Shown in pieces: positions 7,346 through 14,204 of a DNA stretch of 21,913 nucleotides. How positions within the stretch are numbered: position 1 is the first letter of the stretch; each line of letters begins with the position of its first letter. The stretch lies in assembly GCA_964525495.1 (NCBI GenBank), contig CAZGHS010000015.1, positions 1-21,913 of the forward strand. Direction: 5' to 3'. The notes under the pieces are model-generated. The model was given only the letters and a program-made list of their open reading frames with translations. It was not told the DNA's origin and did not search any database. The position numbers were made by a program, and so were the translations under genes. The stretch is from CAZGHS01 sp964525495. Its GTDB lineage: Bacteria > Patescibacteriota > Microgenomatia > JALYQM01.

Positions 7346-7891
7346 ATGGCAATTTTAGCGCAGAAAAAAAGTTCCCGCGCAAAGAAAGAATTATCTTTGG
7401 CTGATATGAAAGAAAAGATCAGCAAAGCTAAGTCTATGGTAGTTACAGACTACCGCGGTCTTTCTATGGTTCAACTTCAGGAGCTTCGTGCTTCTTTGGG
7501 CGAGTCTGGAGAGTTCACCGTAACCAAAAATACTCTTTTAGCAAAGGCTTTGAACGAAGCTGGTGTTGCTGACGCAACTCCAGACACATTTGCTGGACCT
7601 TCAGCTGTTCTCTTCTCGTATGACGACGAAGTAGGACCACTTAAGGTGTTGGTAAAGTTCTCAGCTACGGCTAACGAGCTTCCTGCAATCAAGGGAGGAA
7701 TACTTGAAAATGGTATTCTTTCTGCAGATCGCGTGAAAGCTTTGTCAAAACTTCCTTCCAAGGATCAACTCCGAGGACAGGTTGTGGGTACTTTGGCAGC
7801 TCCGTTGACCGGATTGGTCAGCGTATTAAATGGTAATATTAGAAATTTGGTCTATGCACTTAACCAAATTAAAGAACAAAAGAGTGCTTAA
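7346..7891 (+). CDS. rplJ: Large ribosomal subunit protein uL10
   Basis: Forms the base of the ribosomal stalk, binding 23S rRNA and L12 dimers. The 181-aa protein shows the L10 pattern: an N-terminal rRNA-binding domain with MVVTDYRGLSMVQLQELR and FTVTKNTLLAKAL, a middle part with FAGPSAVLFSYDD and IKGGILENG, and a C-terminal helix (VSVLNGNIRNLVYALNQIK) that binds L12. GAGGTG lies a few nt before the ATG, a real Shine-Dalgarno, unlike the leaderless starts nearby. Transcribed with rplL 12 nt downstream, and preceded by its own autoregulatory leader. Confidence 0.98.
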   Translation: MAILAQKKSSRAKKELSLADMKEKISKAKSMVVTDYRGLSMVQLQELRASLGESGEFTVTKNTLLAKALNEAGVADATPDTFAGPSAVLFSYDDEVGPLKVLVKFSATANELPAIKGGILENGILSADRVKALSKLPSKDQLRGQVVGTLAAPLTGLVSVLNGNIRNLVYALNQIKEQKSA

Positions 7892-7903
7892 AAGGAGATT
7901 TTT

Positions 7904-8299
7904 ATGGCAGATTTATCAGCAAAAGTAGAAAAAGTTATTGCAGCAGTTGAAGAGCTTTCAGTTCTCGAACTCGCTGACTTAGTACATGCTCTCGAAGAGA
8001 AGTTTGGTGTTTCAGCATCAGCTCCTATGATGATGGCAGGTGCAGCTCCAGCAGCAGCAGCAGACGCAGCTCCAGCTGAAGAAAAGACAGAATTCAATGT
8101 TGTTATTGCAGCAGCAGGCGCAAACAAGATTGGTGTTATTAAAGCAGTACGTGAACTCGTACCTTCACTCGGTCTTGCAGAAGCTAAGACTCTCGTTGAA
8201 TCAGCTCCAAAGGCTGTTCTCGAAGGTGTTAACAAAGAAAAGGCTGAAGAAGCAAAGAAGAAGCTTACTGATGCTGGCGCAACAGTTGAGCTTAAGTAA
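7904..8299 (+). CDS. rplL: Large ribosomal subunit protein bL12 (L7/L12)
   Basis: The stalk protein that recruits translation GTPases. The 131-aa product has an N-terminal dimerisation helix region (residues 1-33), an Ala-rich hinge containing APAAAADAAPAEEKT (about 49-63), and the globular C-terminal domain with KIGVIKAVRELVPSLGLAEA and the KKKLTDAGATVELK end. An AAAAGGAG Shine-Dalgarno precedes the ATG. A strong terminator follows. No rpoB is downstream, unlike the common rplJL-rpoBC arrangement. Confidence 0.98.
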   Translation: MADLSAKVEKVIAAVEELSVLELADLVHALEEKFGVSASAPMMMAGAAPAAAADAAPAEEKTEFNVVIAAAGANKIGVIKAVRELVPSLGLAEAKTLVESAPKAVLEGVNKEKAEEAKKKLTDAGATVELK

Positions 8300-8323
8300 T
8301 TGTAATTCACATTACTTTACATT

Positions 8324-8354
8324 AAAGGATCGTTCGAGAGAACGGTCCTTTTTT
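8324..8354 (+). terminator. Intrinsic terminator of rplJ-rplL
   Basis: A 12-bp stem with one T-G pair, AAAGGATCGTTC / GAACGGTCCTTT, closes a GAGA tetraloop and runs into six T. It starts 24 nt after the rplL stop. Confidence 0.93.
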
Positions 8355-8357
8355 GTT

Positions 8358-8384
8358 GCTACTATTAATTTTTTTAATAGTAGC
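8358..8384. repeat. Perfect 11-bp inverted repeat with T5 loop
   Basis: GCTACTATTAA and TTAATAGTAGC flank TTTTT. It follows the rplL terminator directly and ends 2 nt before the -10 box (8387-8392) of the next gene, so it covers that promoter's -35 region. It may be an operator, a second terminator stem or a transcript-insulating hairpin. Confidence 0.7.
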
Positions 8385-8386
8385 TA

Positions 8387-8392
8387 TATACT
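8387..8392 (+). promoter_or_regulatory. -10 box of 93-aa membrane protein gene, leaderless
   Basis: TATACT ends 8 nt before the ATG at 8401, with no Shine-Dalgarno. A -35 match is not clear because the inverted repeat occupies that position. Confidence 0.5.
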
Positions 8393-8400
8393 TATTGTAG

Positions 8401-8682
8401 ATGAACTTAAACGTCGAGACAAAACCGGGATTAGCGTATTTTGTAGGTGGATTGATCGCCGCTTTATATCTTGTACTGGGCTACTTTCTTCTTTCATTTA
8501 ATAATGGCGTTAATTTTCCCTTATTTCTATTCTTTTATGTAATTGCAGCGTTGACTATTCTTTTTATCTTGTCCAGAGTTTCATCATATCTGGGTCTAGG
8601 TTTTTTGATCGCTATTTTTGTTCCTATTTATTGGTTTTTGTTACTTGTTATTGAACTTACAATTCATCCGCCTAGTGAGTAA
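8401..8682 (+). CDS. Three-helix membrane protein of unknown function (93 aa)
   Basis: After a short polar N-terminus (MNLNVETKPG) come three hydrophobic segments, at about residues 11-32, 40-61 and 63-87, joined by very short loops, and an acidic end HPPSE. No catalytic or binding motif is visible and no family is recognised. It leads a two-gene unit with the similarly built 100-aa protein 5 nt downstream, after the rplL terminator. The pair may form one membrane complex; that is inference from layout only. Confidence 0.65.
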   Translation: MNLNVETKPGLAYFVGGLIAALYLVLGYFLLSFNNGVNFPLFLFFYVIAALTILFILSRVSSYLGLGFLIAIFVPIYWFLLLVIELTIHPPSE

Positions 8683-8687
8683 ATATT

Positions 8688-8990
8688 ATGGAATTATTTG
8701 CGATCCTAACTATCCCGATTTTAATATATTTATTGATATTTTATAGGTATATTCTGAGGCTAGTAAAAGATCCTAACAAAACTAAGATTGTTTTGACTAA
8801 GAATGTTGTATTTATAATTGGTAGCATGTTACTTTTTACCGTGCTGACTTATGTTTTTAATCTCGGCTCAGTACTAATTTTTATACTGCCTTTCCTCTAT
8901 TTTGGTTACGCTTATAGAACAATCAAAGATTTAGATAATCAGAAAGAGGATAAGAATTCCAAGCAAAATAAATCCGGATATATGATGTAG
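8688..8990 (+). CDS. Three-helix membrane protein of unknown function (100 aa)
   Basis: Hydrophobic segments at about residues 3-24, 37-58 and 63-79 are followed by a charged tail (KDLDNQKEDKNSKQNKSG) that is probably cytoplasmic. It lies 5 nt after the 93-aa gene and is surely co-transcribed with it; only a weak Shine-Dalgarno is seen. Its last 60 nt overlap the 3' end of the convergent UbiA-type gene, so the charged tail and the last helix of that enzyme share the same DNA. No family recognised. Confidence 0.62.
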   Translation: MELFAILTIPILIYLLIFYRYILRLVKDPNKTKIVLTKNVVFIIGSMLLFTVLTYVFNLGSVLIFILPFLYFGYAYRTIKDLDNQKEDKNSKQNKSGYMM

Positions 8991-9797
8991 CTGCCTTTCC
9001 TGAATTAATTTCTTTTTGAATATAGATAATAATTGTATTAATGTTAGCGCTACCAGCCCGATAAGTATGAGCGCGATTGATAGTGAGAACTGAGGAATCT
9101 GTAGTGCTATCAGGACTGCAGCTGAAGTACTTGCCACCAAGCACATTATGGATAATTTTTGAGGACCGAGTAGAACAGCTAGTGTTCTTTTTCCATAGTG
9201 ACCATCACCCTCAATATCTTTAACGTCACTGTATGGGATAAATGAAGAATAAAACAAACAGAGCATCATTAGTTGGTAAAAACTCTCATTGTGGTAGTCA
9301 AAGTTGATTCCAGCTAACGCGGGAAGAAAAGCATACGCCAAGCTCATCGAAACTAGCTTTCCAAGCGGGTGATACGACAGTCGTATTGGTGGAAGTGAGT
9401 AGGCTAAACCGAGTAATAGAAGAATGCCGGTAGTCAAGGTTATCGCTACGGAGTTATCTGCTGTCATACTTATGCCCAGTGCGACGATGGATAAAATGAC
9501 AGCCATTATTTTAATGTATTTTACGTTTGCGTTTCGGTCGGTTGGATTATATTTCTTGTTCTTTTCATCTATTAATGTATCTTGAAGAAAATTAATTAAT
9601 GATGCGCTTGCATAGGCGAGAATAAATACTATCCAGACTTTTAGCGAGTTGAAAGTGAATATATCTTGATGTGAGGCTTTTAATCCGATTAGATAAAAAA
9701 GAATCATCGGCCTTGTATTATAAATGCGAAGAGAATCTATAATTGTCTTTTCTTTTTTAAGTAGATTTTTGAATGTGTTTATTAATTCAGTTTGCAT
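8931..9797 (-). CDS. UbiA-family prenyltransferase
   Basis: An integral membrane enzyme family that moves prenyl chains onto aromatic or other acceptors (quinone, haem or lipid pathways). Both diphosphate/Mg-binding Asp motifs are present: NFLQDTLID (Asn69, Asp73, Asp77) and SDVKDIEGD (Asp191, Asp194, Asp198) followed by YGKRTLAVLLG. About eight hydrophobic segments fit the family. I take the start at the internal ATG (9797), giving 288 aa; an ATG 30 nt upstream is possible. At 9797 a TACTAT box lies 6 nt upstream, matching the leaderless pattern of this window, and the conserved core starts near residue 24 either way. No neighbouring quinone gene reveals the substrate. Divergent from an HTH gene. 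Confidence 0.85.
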   Translation of the reverse strand: MQTELINTFKNLLKKEKTIIDSLRIYNTRPMILFYLIGLKASHQDIFTFNSLKVWIVFILAYASASLINFLQDTLIDEKNKKYNPTDRNANVKYIKIMAVILSIVALGISMTADNSVAITLTTGILLLLGLAYSLPPIRLSYHPLGKLVSMSLAYAFLPALAGINFDYHNESFYQLMMLCLFYSSFIPYSDVKDIEGDGHYGKRTLAVLLGPQKLSIMCLVASTSAAVLIALQIPQFSLSIALILIGLVALTLIQLLSIFKKKLIQERQLHHISGFILLGILILFLII

Positions 9798-9803
9798 ACT
9801 TAC

Positions 9804-9834
9804 ATAGTATGTCCCTCTTGTTTTCATCTATCAA
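9804..9834 (-). promoter_or_regulatory. Promoter of UbiA-type gene, leaderless
   Basis: On the minus strand, TTGATA (9829-9834), a 19-nt spacer and TACTAT (9804-9809). The predicted start of transcription coincides with the ATG at 9797. Confidence 0.55.
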
Positions 9835-9842
9835 GTTTGATA
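9829..9842. promoter_or_regulatory. Palindrome joining two divergent -35 boxes
   Basis: TATCAA-GT-TTGATA is a perfect 14-bp palindrome. Its left half is the -35 of the UbiA-type gene and its right half the -35 of the HTH gene. A second TTTGATA lies at 9856-9862. It is a possible operator for the HTH protein encoded alongside. Confidence 0.45.
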
Positions 9843-9866
9843 CGTTGTGATCATATTTGATATTGT
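9837..9866 (+). promoter_or_regulatory. Promoter of HTH gene
   Basis: TTGATA (9837-9842), an 18-nt spacer and TATTGT (9861-9866), followed by an AGGAGG Shine-Dalgarno at 9872-9877. Confidence 0.5.
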
Positions 9867-9881
9867 TTGTTAGGAGGTCAG

Positions 9882-10136
9882 ATGGCGACAATTGGTGAAG
9901 ATCTTCCAGATTTGATGACTATCGAAGAGGTTGCGAATTTTTTGCGTGTTTCAAAAATTACTTTGAAGCGTTGGGGTAAGCGCGGAAAGCTTCCTGCAAT
10001 TCGGATTAATCAACGAGGAGATCGACGATATAAAAAGGAAGCAGTGTTATGGCTTGTTGGTGAAATGTATAAAAAAACTGAGCCACAGAAGATTGTTGAT
10101 GATTCAGGAATGAATCTACCTGAAGAGAGTTTGTAA
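9882..10136 (+). CDS. Excisionase-like (MerR-type) helix-turn-helix DNA-binding protein
   Basis: An 84-aa protein. Residues about 11-55 form the compact HTH of the excisionase/MerR class: MTIEEVANFLRVSKITLKRW is the helix-turn-helix, and GKLPAIRINQRGDRRYKKE is the wing that normally ends in an Arg-Tyr-x-x-x-Asp/Glu pattern. The C-terminus is short and polar. The start is fixed by a strong AGGAGG 4 nt before the ATG; an in-frame TTG upstream would overlap this site. No integrase or other phage gene is near, so it is more likely a small regulator than a true excisionase. Divergent from the UbiA-type gene, and its end overlaps the Nudix gene end by 21 nt. Confidence 0.85.
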   Translation: MATIGEDLPDLMTIEEVANFLRVSKITLKRWGKRGKLPAIRINQRGDRRYKKEAVLWLVGEMYKKTEPQKIVDDSGMNLPEESL

Positions 10137-10637
10137 AATATTCAAGTGGTTTTCCCACGCTATCGGTGGCAGATTATTTATATCGAACCACTCTATTGCA
10201 CTGTTTTCCTCTTTATCAGAAATATCGTGTTGTATTGAGTCGTCGATTTCGACTTGATAAAAGAATCCTAAATGTCCCTCTGTGCCTGGGCGGTCGTCGT
10301 CAGTAACTTGAATAACATCAAGAAACTCCACTGTAGAGGCTTTATATCCTGTTTCTTCAAATATCTCCCTCATAGCTGCTTCGGAAGGGTGCTCTCCGTA
10401 ATTAAGAAAACCTGCAGGCATCATCCATTTGCCTTTGTGGGGCTCCCTAGCTCGCTGGACAAGCAGTACTTTGTTGTCTTTAGTCACGACAGCTACCGAG
10501 GAAGCAGCTACGTGTGGGTAGTACACCCAATTGCATGAAGCGCAGTGTTTTTGATCATGTCCTTCGTGAGTTCTTATCGATAATGTTGTTCCGCACATGG
10601 GACAAAATTTGTAATCTGGGGGCTTAATGTTTAGCAT
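10116..10637 (-). CDS. Nudix hydrolase with N-terminal zinc ribbon
   Basis: A 173-aa protein likely to hydrolyse a nucleoside diphosphate linked to another group. Cys12, Cys15, Cys32 and Cys35 (CPMCG, CASC) form a zinc ribbon as in NudC-like enzymes. The Nudix box is complete at residues 75-97: GFLNYGEHPSEAAMREIFEETGY, with the REIFEE catalytic helix. The NudC-specific SQPWPFPxS motif is absent, so NAD(H) or cap hydrolysis is not supported. Its start overlaps the 3' end of the membrane protein gene by 14 nt, which suggests translational coupling. Last gene of the minus-strand cluster that begins with the cupin. Confidence 0.9.
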   Translation of the reverse strand: MLNIKPPDYKFCPMCGTTLSIRTHEGHDQKHCASCNWVYYPHVAASSVAVVTKDNKVLLVQRAREPHKGKWMMPAGFLNYGEHPSEAAMREIFEETGYKASTVEFLDVIQVTDDDRPGTEGHLGFFYQVEIDDSIQHDISDKEENSAIEWFDINNLPPIAWENHLNILQTLFR

Positions 10638-11070
10638 GTTTCTTATTTGTGGGGGGCAGGAAAATTAAACTCAGTAGTTTTGCAACATAGATGTGCATAA
10701 ATAACATACAGTAAAATACTGTTTCGCTTATTGTTTTGCCGTTTGTTGGTGTTCCACTGTCTTCGTACGTAGCAGTTTTTAATGAGACAAACATAATGAC
10801 TAGTAGCACAATGTTTGCTATCAAAAATCTATTGGCGACATCGTTGCTTAGTTTCTTTTTAGTGTACCAATACTCTCCTACTATGGTTGCAAGTGTAAGC
10901 AAAATGATTGAATAGAAAATGACTTCACCGTTGTAGAGAGTGTCTGGCTTATGGCCAGTTGCCTGACTGATGAGCACGCTGAGAACAGGATTGAGAAATC
11001 CATATATAGATGAAAACAGCGCAATTACCAACAGGTTAGTTTTGGTTATGTACTGAAAAACTTTGGGCAT
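10624..11070 (-). CDS. Four-helix membrane protein of unknown function
   Basis: A 148-aa protein with hydrophobic segments at about residues 12-36, 49-65, 81-98 and 116-137, and a basic His/Lys-rich end (NKKHAKH). No motif ties it to a known family. A TACTAT box (11078-11083) ends 7 nt before the ATG, so it may start its own leaderless transcript within the cluster. It overlaps the Nudix gene start by 14 nt. The overlap suggests linked expression, not a known joint function. Confidence 0.7.
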   Translation of the reverse strand: MPKVFQYITKTNLLVIALFSSIYGFLNPVLSVLISQATGHKPDTLYNGEVIFYSIILLTLATIVGEYWYTKKKLSNDVANRFLIANIVLLVIMFVSLKTATYEDSGTPTNGKTISETVFYCMLFMHIYVAKLLSLIFLPPTNKKHAKH

Positions 11071-11098
11071 TAATTTTATAGTACAACAAATAATAAAA

Positions 11099-12454
11099 TT
11101 ATGCGCGTATCAATGCTAAGAGTTCATCCCGCTTCTCTTCCATTAACTCTATAGTTTTAGCTTCCAGATTGAGACGAATAAGCGGCTCAGTGTTTGATCC
11201 ACGGAGATTAAATCTCCAGTCGCCCATCTCGCAGGTTACGCCATCAACTTCGATGATTTCACTGGCGTGAGGTGCATACTTGTCTTTTATCTCGGCAATT
11301 TTTGCTTTGACGTCTGATACCTTGTTATTGATCTCCCCTGAAATATGGTAGTGTGACTCGTACTGGTCGACTGTTTCTTCGAGTGTTTGGCTTGCATTAG
11401 ATAATAAGTCGAGAAGATACATGAGTGGTGCTACACCCGAGTCGCATTTGTAGAAATCACGGAAGTAGTAGTGCCCAGTTACTTCACCTGCAAATACTCC
11501 GTCTTCGTCTGCCATTCGCTTTTTGATGTATGCGTGTCCAACACGGTTATACAGGGATCTACCTCCGTACTTTGAAACGGTATCTGGAACTGCTTTGGAA
11601 GCACGAATATCGTAGATAATGGTTGAGCCAGGATTTTTCTGTAAGAAATAGTATGACATTATAGCGGTGAAGAAATCTCCTGAGATGAATCGTCCGTGTG
11701 AATCTATAACGAAGAATCGGTCTCCGTCTGGATCGTTCATAATTCCAAAATCTGCTTTTTCTTCCTGAACCTTTTTGACAATGTCATCGCGATTTTCTTC
11801 GTGCAGAGGATCGCCGCCATGGTTTGGGAAGTTGCCGTCTGGCTCGAAATACATTGGTATGAGAGTAAGCTGTGGCATGTTCTGGAAAAGTTTTACAAGT
11901 GATGGTCCGACCATACCATTGGCAGTATCAGCTACGATTTTGTATGGTTTAAAGTTTTTGTAGTCTGGAGTGAGAGAAAGAATTTTCTGAATAAATCCAT
12001 CCATGACATCCCATTTTTCTACTGTTCCTGGTGTTGCGGCTTCTGGAGGAAATGCATCTGTTTCAATTATTTTACGGATATCCTGAATACCTTCGTCTCC
12101 GGAGAGAAGATACGGGATGCGTTTTACCATTTTGAATCCGTTGTATTCTTTTGGATTATGACTCGCAGTGATCATGATACCGGGAAGATCTTTTTCTGCA
12201 CAGGCAAAGTAGTACATATCTGTTGAAACCATGCCGACGTCTATGACGTTAACTCCGACTGATGTTAGCCCTTTGACAAGGTTTTCGTGAAGTGCTGGGC
12301 TTGAGATGCGTGCATCACGTCCTACGACTACTGTAGTTGGACTTACTACAACTGAGTAGGCTTTGCCTACAGCAATAGCTGTTTGGTCGTGTAAGTTGTG
12401 ACCATACACGCCTCGGATGTCATAGGATTTAAAAATTGATGAGTCAACGATCAT
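11099..12454 (-). CDS. manB: Phosphomannomutase/phosphoglucomutase
   Basis: Interconverts mannose-6-phosphate and mannose-1-phosphate (or the glucose pair). The 451-aa protein has all four alpha-D-phosphohexomutase sites: ITASHNPKEYNG with the phosphorylated Ser98, the metal loop DPDGDR, the sugar-binding loop GEVTGHYYFRD, and the C-terminal phosphate-binding RGSNTEPLIRL. The GEVTGH loop, with Thr in place of the common Ser, is a normal variant. Specificity for mannose versus glucose cannot be settled by eye; the adjacent type II phosphomannose isomerase-like gene 15 nt upstream favours mannose. AAAGGA a few nt before the ATG shows Shine-Dalgarno translation as an internal operon gene. Confidence 0.93.
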   Translation of the reverse strand: MIVDSSIFKSYDIRGVYGHNLHDQTAIAVGKAYSVVVSPTTVVVGRDARISSPALHENLVKGLTSVGVNVIDVGMVSTDMYYFACAEKDLPGIMITASHNPKEYNGFKMVKRIPYLLSGDEGIQDIRKIIETDAFPPEAATPGTVEKWDVMDGFIQKILSLTPDYKNFKPYKIVADTANGMVGPSLVKLFQNMPQLTLIPMYFEPDGNFPNHGGDPLHEENRDDIVKKVQEEKADFGIMNDPDGDRFFVIDSHGRFISGDFFTAIMSYYFLQKNPGSTIIYDIRASKAVPDTVSKYGGRSLYNRVGHAYIKKRMADEDGVFAGEVTGHYYFRDFYKCDSGVAPLMYLLDLLSNASQTLEETVDQYESHYHISGEINNKVSDVKAKIAEIKDKYAPHASEIIEVDGVTCEMGDWRFNLRGSNTEPLIRLNLEAKTIELMEEKRDELLALIRA

Positions 12455-12469
12455 ATGTGTTCCTTTCTA

Positions 12470-12991
12470 TTAATTTCTTCCGAAATCGTCTTGTAATCTG
12501 ACAATATCTTGTTCGTCTGAAGGATTGTTTGGGTCAGTATGTTGCCAAATTTCAGCCACTACTCCCCAATTATTTGCACCAATAAGTCTGTGTCTTACGC
12601 CATATTCAATTTTGATGAGATCGCCTGTTTGATATTCTTTGGTTATGGCTTCATCATCTGTGCTGCTCAGTGCAGTTTTGACTGGACCAACTATCACATG
12701 CCATATCTCTTTGCGGCGATGATGATATTGCCATGAGAGTCTTTTGTCTGGGGCAACGAATAATATTTTTGGACTAAGGTTTGTTTCTGGTGGTATTGCA
12801 CTGAAGTCTACCTCTGAGAAATATATTTCTTTGAATTTATTAACTTCAGAATCATTGAGGCGGATAAAACCACCCCACGGACGATGGCTATCTATTTCTG
12901 CAAGACTTAGGTTTTGAGTTTCAAGCTGGGATTTGATCGCGTCGAACACTTCTTGTTTGGATGTTGTAAGTGTAAATGAATGAATATCCAT
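12470..12991 (-). CDS. Type II mannose-6-phosphate isomerase-like cupin
   Basis: The 173-aa protein matches the cupin domain found at the end of bifunctional phosphomannose isomerase/GDP-mannose pyrophosphorylases. RPWGGF starts the domain near residue 37. LSWQYHHRRKEIWHVIVG carries the metal-binding histidines and Glu, GVRHRL the later His, and EIWQH...DIVRLQDDFGR the typical end. It probably converts fructose-6-phosphate to mannose-6-phosphate, feeding the phosphomannomutase next in the operon. The nucleotidyltransferase half is absent. The N-terminal 35 residues are not part of the cupin and are unassigned. A TATAAT box with upstream TG ends 7 nt before the ATG: leaderless. Confidence 0.85.
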   Translation of the reverse strand: MDIHSFTLTTSKQEVFDAIKSQLETQNLSLAEIDSHRPWGGFIRLNDSEVNKFKEIYFSEVDFSAIPPETNLSPKILFVAPDKRLSWQYHHRRKEIWHVIVGPVKTALSSTDDEAITKEYQTGDLIKIEYGVRHRLIGANNWGVVAEIWQHTDPNNPSDEQDIVRLQDDFGRN

Positions 12992-12998
12992 ATACGAT

Positions 12999-13004
12999 AT
13001 TATA
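12999..13004 (-). promoter_or_regulatory. Extended -10 box of cupin gene, leaderless
   Basis: TG-A-TATAAT on the minus strand is a full extended -10 element, 7 nt before the ATG. The -35 match is weak, as is usual with extended -10 promoters. Confidence 0.65.
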
Positions 13005-13028
13005 TCATTTCTGATTTTGAATTTTGCG

Positions 13029-14171
13029 TTATTTGTAATCGTAGGAAAAATAGGAAGGGAGATCTAGTTGTTCCCACAGACTTTGGAGGGAGTTTTGTAG
13101 CCTTATATTCACCCTTGGATCTGCAGCAGGTTTACACTCATTAGTTTCGTTAAGAGTAAACGTAGAAAGATCTAACTGCATCAGTGGATTTTTTACTGAA
13201 TCAATACAAATATTTTGATTGTTTTCGAAGATTTGAATTACTGCAGTTGTTGGTGGCAAAAATTTCTTAACCATCGTATTGATTTCAAGGTCTACTACAT
13301 ACAATTCCGGTCCAACCAATAGCAACTTATTCGCTTTAAAATCAAGGACAATGTCCTCAATTTTATCTGGCATGCGACTTTCAGGAACTATCAGTGTTTT
13401 TTTACCTGTTGTTGGATCGACTCGAACTACATTCTTATATTCTTCTGGGAAACTGAAATTGGCCTCATCATATAACGATTTTGCATCAGCAATAATAATG
13501 TTATTTAGCTTATCAATTCCAACTTCTCGGTCACCATCAATACAGCCTATATAGGTAGTTAACTCAGGATAGACTTTTTTGGAATCGACATCAAATAGTG
13601 CTCGATTTCTAAACCCACCACATGCGTCTCCGTCCCCGCCTTTAATCCAATATTGGCCATTTTCATAGGCTACCAGTCCATTGTTGAAGACTCCTAATTT
13701 ATTAATATCTGAGTTCTCTCGTAGATTTTTGTAATAAATGTTAGTTTGTGCTTGATAAACGCCTTCGGAGATGAAGATTTCGTCGCCAATGATTTTAAGG
13801 GCATTTAGATACACACTATTATCATCTATTGTAAAGAATTCTTCCGTGGTCTGACGTGGAATGGAGTATTTCATAACTTTTGACTGGCCGTCAGGAATAA
13901 AATACAAATCCTCTTGATATCGGGCTATTTTATTCTCTGTAACTTTCATTTTAAAGAACTCTAGGTTCCTCTCGAAAATTATGAAAGAGTTTTCTTCAAA
14001 AGTTAGAACTGGTGCAGGAGTACTTGATGGAGTAGGTCGTTGAGTAGGTTGAATTACGATAGCAGTTTTTACTGCTAACATGTTGTCAACAATATATACA
14101 CCAAAAATGAGAATCACGACTGCGAGGAGAAGTAGAATTGCACTGGCACCCGTTTGTACTTTCTTAACCAT
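13029..14171 (-). CDS. Membrane-anchored extracytoplasmic protein of unknown function
   Basis: A 380-aa protein with a short basic N-terminus (MVKKVQ), one hydrophobic anchor (about residues 9-32), a Pro/Thr/Ser linker (QPTQRPTPSSTPAPV), and about 330 residues outside the cell. The outer part alternates short strands and turns with recurring patterns such as EDLYFIPDG, GDEIFISEG, NNIIIADAK and NKLLLVGPELYVVDL, which suggests a beta-propeller; no repeat is sharp enough to prove it. Four cysteines lie in the outer domain (CGG, IGCID, NICID, NECK). It follows secF by 33 nt and may have its own TATCAT -10 box (14178-14183), 6 nt before the ATG. Function unknown. Confidence 0.7.
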   Translation of the reverse strand: MVKKVQTGASAILLLLAVVILIFGVYIVDNMLAVKTAIVIQPTQRPTPSSTPAPVLTFEENSFIIFERNLEFFKMKVTENKIARYQEDLYFIPDGQSKVMKYSIPRQTTEEFFTIDDNSVYLNALKIIGDEIFISEGVYQAQTNIYYKNLRENSDINKLGVFNNGLVAYENGQYWIKGGDGDACGGFRNRALFDVDSKKVYPELTTYIGCIDGDREVGIDKLNNIIIADAKSLYDEANFSFPEEYKNVVRVDPTTGKKTLIVPESRMPDKIEDIVLDFKANKLLLVGPELYVVDLEINTMVKKFLPPTTAVIQIFENNQNICIDSVKNPLMQLDLSTFTLNETNECKPAADPRVNIRLQNSLQSLWEQLDLPSYFSYDYK

Positions 14172-14204
14172 GTATTCATGATAGTGAAGATTGTGAGCTG
14201 TCGT

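Noticed and set aside
7888..8310. 140-codon minus-strand frame opposite rplL
   Set aside because: Ala/Ser-rich mirror of the Ala-rich L12 sequence; rplL is certain and the frame has no start signal.
9882..10136. Prophage or integrative element marker (excisionase)
   Set aside because: No integrase, att repeat or phage gene is present; small HTH proteins of this class are common stand-alone regulators.
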